59,660 nt of DNA from an uncultured Dechloromonas sp. (lineage in GTDB: Bacteria > Pseudomonadota > Gammaproteobacteria > Burkholderiales > Rhodocyclaceae), in the NCBI RefSeq assembly GCF_945957265.1, contig NZ_CAMFKO010000026.1:1-59660 (forward strand). The letters are read 5' to 3'. Position 1 is the stretch's first letter. Each line of letters opens with the position of its first letter. Both the position numbers and the translations under genes were made by a program. Below, in pieces: positions 1 to 8,468 of this stretch. The notes under the pieces are model-generated. The model worked only from the letters and a program-made list of their open reading frames with translations, searched no databases and was not told the DNA's origin.

Positions 1-1400
1 TCTTGGAATAGCGCGTAAAAGCGACTCTGTTTCATGATGCCTTCAAGTGCACTATTGCGCATATCGGCAACACATATGTCACCGACGATTCCCCTATACC
101 ACGGCGCACGCACACCTGCTCCGGACAGCTTCTCCCACGCATGAGAACGTCGAAAGGCATCCCTGCGAGCCTCAATCTCTGAGGTGCTAGAGGTTACTCG
201 CCCGAGATGCAACGATGGATCCTCCGAGAAAGTGTAGCAAGGCATTACCTCGCCCCCTGGAAAGATCGTTGTGAGGTTTGCTGCCGTGCAGGCGTGTTCA
301 TATGGAATTGCCTTTTCGCTCATCACGCCGTACACAAATCGCATAATGTTGTTGTCGTATAACCATTCCCTGTCTGGTGATACCCAACTTCTCGATGCTA
401 AATTAATAATAGCAGCTACGGCCTTCTCGATTTGCTGTGTCACGCACTGAACAAAGTTCCCATTTGACGCCAATACGTCGTGCTCTGATGCAGAGCCGAG
501 TGTTTCCAAGAACTGAACTTTTGTAAGCGGAGAAATTTGATTGAGATACTGGATTGTTTCCAAATATGAAATGCTGGCCCGAATATGGCGGTCATCAAAG
601 ACACCCACTACGGCAAATGGAAAGCCCGAATCGCGTAGAGTATTTGCATATATCGACGCCTTCTCATGGCTTCCACGTCCTTTCTTGTCGACACGCTCGG
701 CGTCATGGATTTCGGCTGGGCCATCAATGCTCACCGAGACACTTACTCTGTACCGCCGCCACACTTCGAGGTGCTCCTTGGCTTGAAGTGTTCCGTTCGT
801 GGTCACAGCGAAATGAACGTCTCGACCAAGCTCTGTCGAGACGAATTTACAAATGCTCTCGATCAGATCCATTCGGAGAGTAGGCTCGCCTCCGAAGAAT
901 TTGATAAAGTCGATGTCAGGGTAATTGTCAAATAGTTTAGCAATCTGACCTTTAACCAAATCGACGTTAGCGGTAGACAACTCAAGTCCAAAGGTGCCCT
1001 GTTTCGCAAGGCAATATGAACAGGAGAGATTACAGTTTTGTGTAATGATCAGGGCAATCCCTGGTGAGTGATGCCTGTGCAGTTTGTTGTTGCCAATACG
1101 CTCATGGATCTCCCTCCAAATTTCATCGCGAAGAGTTGGAAGCTCCTCCAAAGAAATTTCCGCGTGGGTGTTGGCACCCGGAAACTCGGGTATTTCGCAG
1201 TCATCCAAATCGTATAGGCGGCATAGCGCGGGAACGAACAATGCTCTTGATCTATCCGCCCGTATTACTACCGCTTGGTCATTAAGCGATAGCGGCATGA
1301 AACTGGACCCTGCACCTTTCGGAGATGGCTGTCTTCGCCCAATGAAATTGATAGGGTTTACGTTGGCGGTTCGCGAAGAATTTGGCACAGGCACCCCCAT
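1..1400 (-). CDS. Radical SAM/SPASM maturase-like protein, 3' end cut by window edge
   Basis: Reverse-strand reading gives 466 open codons from an ATG at 1400 to the window edge, with no stop seen. The radical SAM motif CNLSCSYC lies at residues 123-130 (C123, C127, C130) and the SAM-binding GGEP at 170-173. Further cysteines at about 371, 388 and 443, the first two bracketing a FPGGEVMPC-type turn, look like a SPASM auxiliary-cluster domain. About 120 residues precede the radical SAM core, unlike anaerobic sulfatase maturases, where the core starts almost at once; such extensions are common in RiPP maturases. It lies downstream of a GNHS-motif gene and a 44-residue peptide on the same strand. 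The start is uncertain: only a distant AAAGG precedes the ATG, and an in-frame stop lies further upstream. The fold is clear, the substrate unknown. Confidence 0.85.
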   Translation of the reverse strand, partial: MGVPVPNSSRTANVNPINFIGRRQPSPKGAGSSFMPLSLNDQAVVIRADRSRALFVPALCRLYDLDDCEIPEFPGANTHAEISLEELPTLRDEIWREIHERIGNNKLHRHHSPGIALIITQNCNLSCSYCLAKQGTFGLELSTANVDLVKGQIAKLFDNYPDIDFIKFFGGEPTLRMDLIESICKFVSTELGRDVHFAVTTNGTLQAKEHLEVWRRYRVSVSVSIDGPAEIHDAERVDKKGRGSHEKASIYANTLRDSGFPFAVVGVFDDRHIRASISYLETIQYLNQISPLTKVQFLETLGSASEHDVLASNGNFVQCVTQQIEKAVAAIINLASRSWVSPDREWLYDNNIMRFVYGVMSEKAIPYEHACTAANLTTIFPGGEVMPCYTFSEDPSLHLGRVTSSTSEIEARRDAFRRSHAWEKLSGAGVRAPWYRGIVGDICVADMRNSALEGIMKQSRFYALFQ

Positions 1401-1488
1401 CAGTTGGACAGCGAACCTTTTGACCTAGACTACTTCCCACTGAGTGACTTTTTAAGTGCTCTAAATTTCACTCATTACATGGGGTAGT

Positions 1489-1971
1489 TTAATGCCAGCA
1501 TACTAGCGCCGATGCTGGTATGCAAGTGCCGCCATGCGTCAAAATTGCGGCCATGGCCGAATGGTTTCCATTGTCGATCCATGCTATTGGCCATGGTTGC
1601 CAAACGACTGCGTGCGTATTGTGGGTCTGACGCCAATTGCCATGCTTGCCGGTTGGGCCGAGGTTTTGCAGTGCGCGGGCTAATCTCCAGCGCTCCCATG
1701 GTTGAGGAATTATTGCCGAGTGCGCCAGATCGAGAGATATTTCGCCCGATTCGTGAGAAAGCAAATCCTTCATCGTGCTTCCATCGGCCCGAAGAGGAAT
1801 CGTCGTGTCCCACAGCAGCGTTTCGGGGCAGTTCGCCGGAGCCCGGTGCTCACGAGCGTCAAATAGTAATCCCTGAAGAATTTCAGCCTGAACTATCCGA
1901 GCCAGTGCTTGAGTCAGTCCTGCCAACGCCTTCGAGCCATGAGATTCAGCTGTGTCGATGTTCCACAGCAA
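1489..1971 (-). CDS. GNHS-motif hypothetical protein (possibly DUF6710-like, may be truncated)
   Basis: A 160-residue frame beginning with TTG seven bases after the stop of the upstream small peptide gene. The central part carries PWERWRLARAL and then a WPIAWIDNGNHS stretch near residues 134-145. From memory this pattern (a W-P motif followed by GNHS) resembles the DUF6710 family, but I cannot confirm it. Homologues as I recall them continue well beyond the GNHS segment, whereas this frame stops about 20 residues later, so the gene may be shortened or frameshifted. It sits between the small peptide gene and the radical SAM gene on the same strand, suggesting co-transcription. Lower GC than the rest of the window. 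Function unknown. Confidence 0.5.
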   Translation of the reverse strand: MLWNIDTAESHGSKALAGLTQALARIVQAEILQGLLFDAREHRAPANCPETLLWDTTIPLRADGSTMKDLLSHESGEISLDLAHSAIIPQPWERWRLARALQNLGPTGKHGNWRQTHNTHAVVWQPWPIAWIDNGNHSAMAAILTHGGTCIPASALVCWH

Positions 1972-1977
1972 CGAACG

Positions 1978-2112
1978 CTATTTGTCTTTGATGGTGAGTT
2001 TTTCACTCGGAAATTTTTGTACAGGGATGCGTGCCCCTTGTTTGATGTCTTCTGGTTGCCCGATGTCTAATTCATCCATCAGGCGTGCAAGTGCTTTCAG
2101 TTTTTTGTCCAT
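1978..2112 (-). CDS. 44-residue peptide, candidate RiPP precursor
   Basis: A small open frame, MDKKLKALARLMDELDIGQ at the start and ending in EKLTIKDK. An AAAGGA lies about ten bases upstream of the ATG. The N-terminal half looks helical and charged, as leader peptides often do; a GARIPVQKFP stretch follows the midpoint. It contains no cysteine, so a sactipeptide-type thioether is excluded; Lys, Arg, Phe or Pro-adjacent residues would be the candidates if a radical SAM enzyme modifies it. It is the first gene of a three-gene minus-strand set with the GNHS protein and the radical SAM/SPASM enzyme. It could also be an ordinary small protein; the precursor role is inferred from position only. 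Confidence 0.45.
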   Translation of the reverse strand: MDKKLKALARLMDELDIGQPEDIKQGARIPVQKFPSEKLTIKDK

Positions 2113-2452
2113 GGTTACGAGTTCCTTTTGAATATTTTTCTTTGTCCGATGGCCTAACCGTACCACTCGCAGCATTGCTGCTGGTGGCGCTGGCTAAGAT
2201 TACTGACCGCTGCAGCGCAGGTTGCGGACACGTATTCCCAGCACGCTTGGCAAACTACATGATCGGCGCTAAGATCTGCGTCGGCCCGTGTTGCCTTGGC
2301 TCCAAGCGACCTCAAAACATATTCCGGCCTGGCATTAGCGCAGTGCGCATCGCGACCAGACTCAGGTTTTTGCAACACCCTATACTTGTCATTCGCCCTA
2401 TGAGGCAGTGATTAAGCGCTTGGCTCTGTCTCGTATTTATGGAGCAATGACA
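2113..2452. other. Intergenic region, no gene recognised
   Basis: About 340 bases between the divergent small peptide gene (minus) and the 2453 gene (plus). Short open frames exist, but none has a convincing ribosome binding site or a recognisable composition. It should hold promoters for both directions; I see no obvious operator. Confidence 0.4.
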
Positions 2453-3049
2453 ATGTCAATTAATAACCACGATTCCGATATTGACTATACTGCCGCCGCA
2501 GCGGCACATCTACGCGCAGAAGCGAAAAAGCGCGGTATCCGCATTGGTTCGTCCCATGCTCACGCTATCGTCGCAGCACATCTTGGCTATAACAGCCGAG
2601 CCGCTCTACTTGCGCCAAATGCAGATCACTGTCTCGATGACCAATGGCTCGGGCAAGAGGAGCCTCACAAAGAGTTAATTAGCGATGCAATCGCGCGCAT
2701 GCGTGATACGGAGCTGACGACGGCACAGGAGATGGTGGATTTTTTGGCTCTTACCATACAAGACGGCCTCACTCCCCCGTGTTGTATGACTGGCAGGCGC
2801 AGCTCTGACAACATTCCCCTCGGCGATGTGCAGCCGGGTGATGAACCGGAAGCGTGGGTTCATCCATCAGCTGCTCACGATTCTGATCAGTTCGGACACT
2901 GCCGCTGCTGTGGCAGCAGCGTTTTGTACCGCGTGGAGGACTTGGATTCGCAGGGGTTGTGTGAAGAGCACAAGGGCGAGTTCGACTGCGACGAGGAAGA
3001 GCAGAAGGACTGGGATGACCTGGTTGAATACCTCACCAAGGACAGCTGA
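2453..3049 (+). CDS. Hypothetical protein with C-terminal Cys/His zinc-ribbon-like motif
   Basis: 198 residues from the ATG at 2453, chosen because GGAG at 2441-2444 is seven bases upstream; the ATG at 2447 is too close to it. Residues about 10-50 (hydrophilic, with HAIVAAHLGYNSRAALL) resemble the short N-terminal domain seen in some mobile-element-borne 'glyoxalase superfamily' hypothetical proteins, from memory. The C-terminal third carries CRCC followed by CEEH, a possible zinc-binding CxxC...CxxH knuckle, then a very acidic tail. It is monocistronic and followed at once by a strong terminator. Such genes are common on integrative elements, in keeping with the atypical composition here. 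Function unknown. Confidence 0.6.
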   Translation: MSINNHDSDIDYTAAAAAHLRAEAKKRGIRIGSSHAHAIVAAHLGYNSRAALLAPNADHCLDDQWLGQEEPHKELISDAIARMRDTELTTAQEMVDFLALTIQDGLTPPCCMTGRRSSDNIPLGDVQPGDEPEAWVHPSAAHDSDQFGHCRCCGSSVLYRVEDLDSQGLCEEHKGEFDCDEEEQKDWDDLVEYLTKDS

Positions 3050-3078
3050 TTGTTTGGCTGTTTGCTGACTATTCACTT

Positions 3079-3106
3079 AACGGCGGGTTAATCCGCCGTT
3101 TTTTTA
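3079..3106 (+). terminator. Rho-independent terminator after the 2453 gene
   Basis: Perfect 8-bp stem AACGGCGG/CCGCCGTT with a GTTAAT loop, followed by a run of T on the plus strand. Confidence 0.9.
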
Positions 3107-3633
3107 TTGAATCCAAGTCATTGGCGACGTTTTCTCAGCTGGCCGCCGCAAACCGAAGGACCGCAACGGGGCGGCTACTGTCCCGACCCAGGACCTAACA
3201 GTAATGTGGCATAGAAGCCAGCCCAGTATTTTTATCCGTGTTCTAACCGCTTGGTTTCCGTGGTGGTTTCGAGGTACGTCATAAACCCATGCAGTTTATC
3301 GCTAGCAATGTCTGTTGTTGGGCTTTTTGTCGCCCCAAATCTAAACTGAGCCAACGACTGTTTAGGCAGACGGGGGCTGACCAGCCCAGTCCATTTTTGG
3401 GCCTTATCAACTATCAGCCAACAGATATTACTTCCTCCCAGTGCCCAGATTCATCCTCTCTGGCGCGCCAAACCAAAATGAAATGAGCCACTTCGATTGA
3501 AGTGGCTTTTTCATTTGTGCGCGCGATCCGGATGCTTTCGCGTCAACGACCCCGCTGGCAGCCATCTGCCGTGCCGGGCCGGACTCGGGAAGGGGCTACA
3601 GGACGGTCAGCCCCCTGCCGGAACAGATATTCC
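3107..3633. other. Gene-free boundary region
   Basis: More than 500 bases without a supportable gene, between the lower-GC left segment and the start of the high-GC catabolic region. The only clear structure is the hairpin at 3481-3516. It could hold the junction of a genomic island, but I found no direct repeat, tRNA or integrase to prove that. Confidence 0.5.
3481..3516 (+). terminator. Hairpin with T run, likely terminator
   Basis: AGCCACTTC and GAAGTGGCT form a 9-bp stem around GATT, followed by TTTTT on the plus strand. Outer AAATGA and TCATTT extend the symmetry. No plus-strand gene lies just upstream, so it may insulate the convergent ETF-QO gene or be left from a lost gene. Confidence 0.7.
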
Positions 3634-5277
3634 TTACATGTTGGGATAGGTCGGTCCTTCGCCGCCCTGCGGGACGACCCAGTTGATGTTCTGGGTCGGG
3701 TCCTTGATGTCGCAGGTCTTGCAGTGGACGCAGTTTTGCGCGTTGATCTGCAGGCGCGGCCGGCCTTCGTCCTGGCCGAGGATTTCATAGACGCCAGCCG
3801 GGCAGAAGCGCTGCTCCGGAGCGTCGTATTTGGCCAGGTTGACGCTGATCGGCACGCCGGCATCCTTCAGCTGCAGGTGGCAGGGCTGGTCTTCCTCATG
3901 GTTGGTGCTCGACAGGAAGACCGAGGACAGCCGGTCGAAGGTGAGCACGCCGTCCGGCTTCGGGTAATCGATCTTCGGGCACTCGCTGGCCGGCTTCAGC
4001 TTGGCGTGGTCGGGAATGCCGTGTTTCAGGGTCCACGGCGCCCGGCCTCTCAGCAGCAGTTGATCGATACCGAACATCAGCGAACCGAGCTTGAAGCCCT
4101 TGGCCATCCACGGCTTGAAATTACGCGCCTGGTAGAGTTCGTCGTACAGCCAGCTGTTCTTGAATGCTTCGGGATATTCGCTCAATTCGTCGCGCTGACG
4201 CTCCTGCTTCAAGGCACCAAAGCAGGCCTCCGCCGCCAGCGCGCCGGACTTGATCGCACAGTGCGAGCCCTTGATGCGTGCCGCGTTGAGGAAGCCGGCA
4301 TCGTCGCCGACCAGCACGCCGCCCGGGAAAGTCAGCTTGGGCAGCGATTGCAGGCCGCCGGCGGTCAGCGCGCGGGCGCCATAGGCGATGCGCTTGCCGC
4401 CTTCGAGGAACTTGCGGATTTCCGGATGCGTCTTGTAGCGCTGGAACTCTTCGTAAGGGGAGAGATGGGGATTGCTGTAGCCGAGGCCGACCACGAAGCC
4501 GACGGCGACCTGGTTGTTTTCGAGGTGATAAAGGAAGCCGCCGCCATAGGTGTCGGGCTGCATCGGCCAGCCGCCGCTATGCACGACCAGGCCGAGCTGG
4601 TGTTTCTCGGGCGGGATTTCCCACAGCTCCTTGAGGCCGATGCCGTAGGTCTGAAAGTCGGCATTGGCATTGAGCGCGAATTTTTCGATGACCTGTTTGC
4701 CGAGATGGCCGCGACAGCCTTCGGCGAAGAAAGTGTATTTGCCGTGCAGTTCGATCCCCGGTTGGAAGCCGGGGCCTGCGCTGCCATCGTGCAGGCGGCC
4801 CATGTCGCCGGTGGCGACGCCCTTGACCGCCCCTTGCTCGTCGAACAGCACCTCGGCGCCGGCAAAGCCGGGGTAGATCTCGACGCCGAGTTCCTCCGCA
4901 CGACTCCCCAGCCAGCGGCAGACGTTGCCGAGCGAGATGACGTAATTGCCTTCGTTGTGAAGGCAGGCGGGAATCAGCACATTCGGAATCCGGCTTGCCC
5001 CGTTTTCCGAAAAAACATAGACCCGGTCTTCGGAGACCGGCGCGTTGAGTGGCGCTCCCTCTTCCTGCCAGTTCGGGAAAAGTTCAGCGATCGCTCTCGG
5101 GTCCATCACCGCGCCGGAGAGAATGTGGGCGCCGATTTCGGCACCTTTCTCGATCAGGCAAACGGAGATTTCGGTTTCATTTTCTGCCGCCAGTTGCTTC
5201 AGCCGGATAGCCGATGCCAAACCGGCAGGGCCGCCGCCAACGATGACGACATCGAACTCCATGGATTCGCGTTCCAT
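3634..5277 (-). CDS. etfQO: Electron transfer flavoprotein-ubiquinone oxidoreductase
   Basis: 547 residues, normal for the family. It passes electrons from reduced ETF to the quinone pool at the membrane, through FAD and one [4Fe-4S] cluster. The N-terminus shows the FAD dinucleotide motif GGGPAG at 14-19. Near the C-terminus CPAG, then CVHCKTC followed by DPTQNINW, give the four cluster cysteines and the ferredoxin-like domain. The ATG at 5277 is preceded by GAAGAG at suitable spacing. It lies downstream of etfB-etfA but behind two hairpin terminators, so it may have its own promoter. Together with EtfAB it shows that acyl-CoA dehydrogenase flux is expected, although no acyl-CoA dehydrogenase gene is in this window. 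Confidence 0.97.
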   Translation of the reverse strand: MERESMEFDVVIVGGGPAGLASAIRLKQLAAENETEISVCLIEKGAEIGAHILSGAVMDPRAIAELFPNWQEEGAPLNAPVSEDRVYVFSENGASRIPNVLIPACLHNEGNYVISLGNVCRWLGSRAEELGVEIYPGFAGAEVLFDEQGAVKGVATGDMGRLHDGSAGPGFQPGIELHGKYTFFAEGCRGHLGKQVIEKFALNANADFQTYGIGLKELWEIPPEKHQLGLVVHSGGWPMQPDTYGGGFLYHLENNQVAVGFVVGLGYSNPHLSPYEEFQRYKTHPEIRKFLEGGKRIAYGARALTAGGLQSLPKLTFPGGVLVGDDAGFLNAARIKGSHCAIKSGALAAEACFGALKQERQRDELSEYPEAFKNSWLYDELYQARNFKPWMAKGFKLGSLMFGIDQLLLRGRAPWTLKHGIPDHAKLKPASECPKIDYPKPDGVLTFDRLSSVFLSSTNHEEDQPCHLQLKDAGVPISVNLAKYDAPEQRFCPAGVYEILGQDEGRPRLQINAQNCVHCKTCDIKDPTQNINWVVPQGGEGPTYPNM

Positions 5278-5300
5278 AGCTCTTCATCATAAAAAGTGGA

Positions 5301-5329
5301 AAAAAATGGTCCGGCATTTCTGCCGGACC
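5301..5329 (-). terminator. Tandem terminator hairpin 2 (between etfA and etfQO)
   Basis: Perfect 9-bp stem GGTCCGGCA/TGCCGGACC with a 4-base loop. Read on the minus strand it is followed by a T run (A run at 5301-5306 on plus). It ends only about 20 bases before the etfQO start codon. Confidence 0.7.
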
Positions 5330-5382
5330 GGAAGGCGTCGGTATGAGAGATCGGCTACCGGCGCACAGGAGAAACAATGCGG

Positions 5383-5410
5383 AAAAAAAGGCCGGCATTT
5401 CTGCCGGGCC
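5383..5410 (-). terminator. Tandem terminator hairpin 1 (after etfA)
   Basis: GGCCGGCA and TGCCGGGCC pair around TTTC. On the minus strand seven T follow (A run at 5383-5389 on plus). The core GGCATTTCTGCCGG is shared with the next hairpin downstream. Confidence 0.75.
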
Positions 5411-5450
5411 TATCAACCAGCGCAAAAAAGCAGGCTGGACGCAAGGAAAA

Positions 5451-6380
5451 TCAGACAACGGCAGTCAGCTGCGGCACCACCTCGAACAAATCCCCGACCA
5501 ACCCGTAATCCGCGATCTGGAAGATCGGCGCATCGGGGTCCTTGTTGATGGCGACGATGACCTTGGAGTCCTTCATGCCGGCCAGGTGCTGGATGGCGCC
5601 GGAGATGCCGACCGCGATGTAAAGCTGCGGGGCGACGATCTTGCCGGTCTGGCCGACCTGGTAGTCGTTGGGCACGAAGCCGGCATCGACGGCGGCGCGG
5701 GAGGCGCCGAGCGCGGCGCCGAGCTTGTCGGCGAGCGGTTCGAGCAGCTTGTGGTAGTTCTCGCCGCTGCCCAGGCCGCGACCGCCGGAGACGATGATCT
5801 TGGCGGCCCCGAGTTCGGGACGCTCGGACTTGGTCAGTTCGCGGTTCTGGAGTTGGGTCTGCGCGGTGTCGGCCGCCGCGGCGATGGACTCGATGGCGGC
5901 GTTGCCGCCGGTGCCGACGGCGTCGAAGGCGGTGCTGCGCACGGTGATGACCTTGACCGCGTCGGCGCTCTTGACCGTGGCCAGGGCATTGCCGGCGTAG
6001 ATCGGGCGGACGAAGGTGTCCGGGCTATCGACGCCGGAGATTTCGGAGATCTGGGCGACATCGAGCAAGGCGGCGACGCGCGGGGCGAGGTTCTTGCCGA
6101 AGGTGGTGGCCGGGGCGAGGATGTGGCTGTAGCCGGCGGCGTTGGCAATGACCAGGGCGGTCAGGTTCTCGGCGGTCTGGGCGGCGTAGTGCGCGGCATC
6201 GGCGACCTTGACGGTGGCGACGCCTTGCAGCTGGGCGGCTTGTTGCGCGGCGGCTGCGCAGCCGGATCCGGCGACGAGGACGTGGATGTCGCCACCGATC
6301 TTCTGGGCGGCGGCGACGGTGTTGAGGGTGGCGGCCTTGAGGGCGGCGTTGTCGTGTTCGGCAATGACGAGAATGGTCAT
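5451..6380 (-). CDS. etfA: Electron transfer flavoprotein alpha subunit
   Basis: 309 residues, the usual length. The C-terminal FAD-binding domain is clear: [12 protein letters not shown], then [20 protein letters not shown], the family signature, near the end of the protein. With EtfB it forms the soluble heterodimer that takes electrons from acyl-CoA dehydrogenases. The start ATG lies two bases after the etfB stop, so the two are translated from one mRNA. Two terminator-like hairpins follow before etfQO. Confidence 0.97.
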   Translation of the reverse strand: MTILVIAEHDNAALKAATLNTVAAAQKIGGDIHVLVAGSGCAAAAQQAAQLQGVATVKVADAAHYAAQTAENLTALVIANAAGYSHILAPATTFGKNLAPRVAALLDVAQISEISGVDSPDTFVRPIYAGNALATVKSADAVKVITVRSTAFDAVGTGGNAAIESIAAAADTAQTQLQNRELTKSERPELGAAKIIVSGGRGLGSGENYHKLLEPLADKLGAALGASRAAVDAGFVPNDYQVGQTGKIVAPQLYIAVGISGAIQHLAGMKDSKVIVAINKDPDAPIFQIADYGLVGDLFEVVPQLTAVV

Positions 6381-6382
6381 GA

Positions 6383-7132
<750 letters not shown>

Positions 7133-7249
7133 GTTTGTCTATTTCTCGTTCTACTGTGTGAGGTGCTTCAAGTCACCTCGATCATCCGGATGCGCCCCGA
7201 TCAGGTGCGATCGAATCGCATCCATGTCTGTCGTGCCGGTCTCGTCGCG

Positions 7250-8029
7250 TTAAAAGGTGCCCGGATAGGCGCCGCCGTCCAGCAGCAGATTCTGGCCGGT
7301 GATGAAGCCGGCCTGGCTGCCGCAGAGAAAGGCGCACATGGCGCCGAATTCGCTCGGGTCGCCAAAGCGTTTGGCCGGCGTGGCCTGCATTTGCTGCTGG
7401 CGGACCTGGGCAGCGTCGACACCCAGTTTCTGGGCATACGATGCGACGGTGGACTTCAGGCGATCGGTCTCGAAGGAGCCGGGCAGCAGATTGTTGATGG
7501 TGACGTTGTGGGCCACGGTCTCGCGCGCCAGTCCGGCGACGAAACCGGTCAGGCCGCTACGCGCGCCGTTGGAGAGGCCGAGAATGGAGATCGGCGCCTT
7601 GACGGCCGACGAGGTGATATTGACGATGCGGCCGAAACGGCGTTCCAGCATGCCGTCCACCACCGCCTTCATGAGAAAGATCGGCGTCAGCATGTTGGCA
7701 TCCAGGGCCGCATACCATGCCTCTTGATCCCAGTTGCGGAAGTCGCCCGGAGGCGGGCCGCCGGCGTTGGTGACCAGGATGTCGGGGGCAGGGCAGGCGG
7801 CGAGCACCAGGGCGCGGCCTGCTTCGGTGGTGATGTCGGCGGCGACCGCTTGTACCGCGACGCCGGTCTGGCTGCGGATCTCTTCGGTGGTTGCCTCCAG
7901 ATCGGCGGCGTTACGGGCGTTGATGACCAGGTCGACGCCTTCTTCGGCAAGGGCCAGGGCGCAGGCGCGCCCGAGGCCTTTGGAAGCGCCGCAGACGATG
8001 GCCTTGCGGCCTTTCAGGTTCAGATTCAT
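7250..8029 (-). CDS. SDR-family protein lacking the usual Tyr/Lys pair
   Basis: 259 residues with the classical SDR layout: cofactor motif GASKGLG at 14-20, NAGG near 88-91, catalytic-region Ser at 140-141. Where YxxxK should stand, the sequence reads SNGAR (Ser153, Arg157). From memory a FabG-like subgroup carries this LGLSNGAR motif in place of the catalytic pair, so either the chemistry differs or the role is not reduction. Substrate unknown. It follows the DUF1330 gene by 52 bases and precedes etfB by about 117 bases. Confidence 0.88.
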   Translation of the reverse strand: MNLNLKGRKAIVCGASKGLGRACALALAEEGVDLVINARNAADLEATTEEIRSQTGVAVQAVAADITTEAGRALVLAACPAPDILVTNAGGPPPGDFRNWDQEAWYAALDANMLTPIFLMKAVVDGMLERRFGRIVNITSSAVKAPISILGLSNGARSGLTGFVAGLARETVAHNVTINNLLPGSFETDRLKSTVASYAQKLGVDAAQVRQQQMQATPAKRFGDPSEFGAMCAFLCGSQAGFITGQNLLLDGGAYPGTF

Positions 8030-8081
8030 GGTGGATTTATCCTTTGTAAGCGTGTGACTGGCGTCCCGGTTATGGAAAGCG

Positions 8082-8369
8082 TCAGATGCCCTCGACTGCG
8101 ACGACGCGACCCGAGCTGCACTCGTCGCGAATGGCTTTCAGCCCCTGGTATACGTCGCTGAAGTAAAACGCCTCGAGCGCCTCCATGGAGGGGAATTCGA
8201 ACAGCACGATCCGGCGCGGGGTCCAGTCACCTTCGAAGACCTTGTGGGCGCCGCCGCGAGCCAGGTATTTGCCGCCGCAGGACTCGATGACAGGCTTTAC
8301 CTTGGTCATGAACTCCTGATAGCGCTGGAGATCGTATATTTCGACATCAAAAATAGCGTACGCACTCAT
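8082..8369 (-). CDS. DUF1330 family protein
   Basis: 95 residues, the standard size of this dimeric ferredoxin-like-fold family. Signature pieces are YDLQRYQEF near the start, GGKYLARGG in the middle and RIVLFEFPSMEALEAFYFS, then YQ at the presumed active face. The family has no assigned reaction. Same strand as and 52 bases before the SDR gene, and downstream of a hairpin ending the previous operon. Confidence 0.92.
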   Translation of the reverse strand: MSAYAIFDVEIYDLQRYQEFMTKVKPVIESCGGKYLARGGAHKVFEGDWTPRRIVLFEFPSMEALEAFYFSDVYQGLKAIRDECSSGRVVAVEGI

Positions 8370-8406
8370 TTGCTTTACCTCTCTTGTGTGAAAAACTTTG
8401 CAACCT

Positions 8407-8432
8407 AAAAAAAGCGCGCCGGATGGCCGGTT
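8407..8432 (-). terminator. Possible terminator after the FMN hydroxyacid dehydrogenase gene
   Basis: On the minus strand CCGG-CCAT-CCGG is followed by GCGC and seven T (A run at 8407-8413 on plus). The stem is short, so moderate confidence. Confidence 0.5.
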
Positions 8433-8468
8433 TGCTTGGCTCTCCCGCGGGTGACGCTGCCGCGTGAG

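Noticed and set aside
1..1400. Radical SAM gene as an anaerobic sulfatase maturase for the Cys-type sulfatases
   Set aside because: The core starts at residue 123, not at the N-terminus, its partner genes are a small peptide and an unknown protein, and it lies over 40 kb away in sequence of different composition.
2154..2378. Minus-strand 74-codon frame with HVVCQACWEYV
   Set aside because: No ribosome binding site or recognisable family; too weak to call, though it lies just upstream of the candidate precursor peptide.
3107..3633. tRNA or attachment site at the composition boundary
   Set aside because: No cloverleaf with a convincing acceptor stem or TTC loop, and no flanking direct repeat seen.
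3502..5292. Long open frame antisense to ETF-QO (596 codons)
   Set aside because: High-GC third-position shadow of the real gene; composition is not protein-like and it has no domain.
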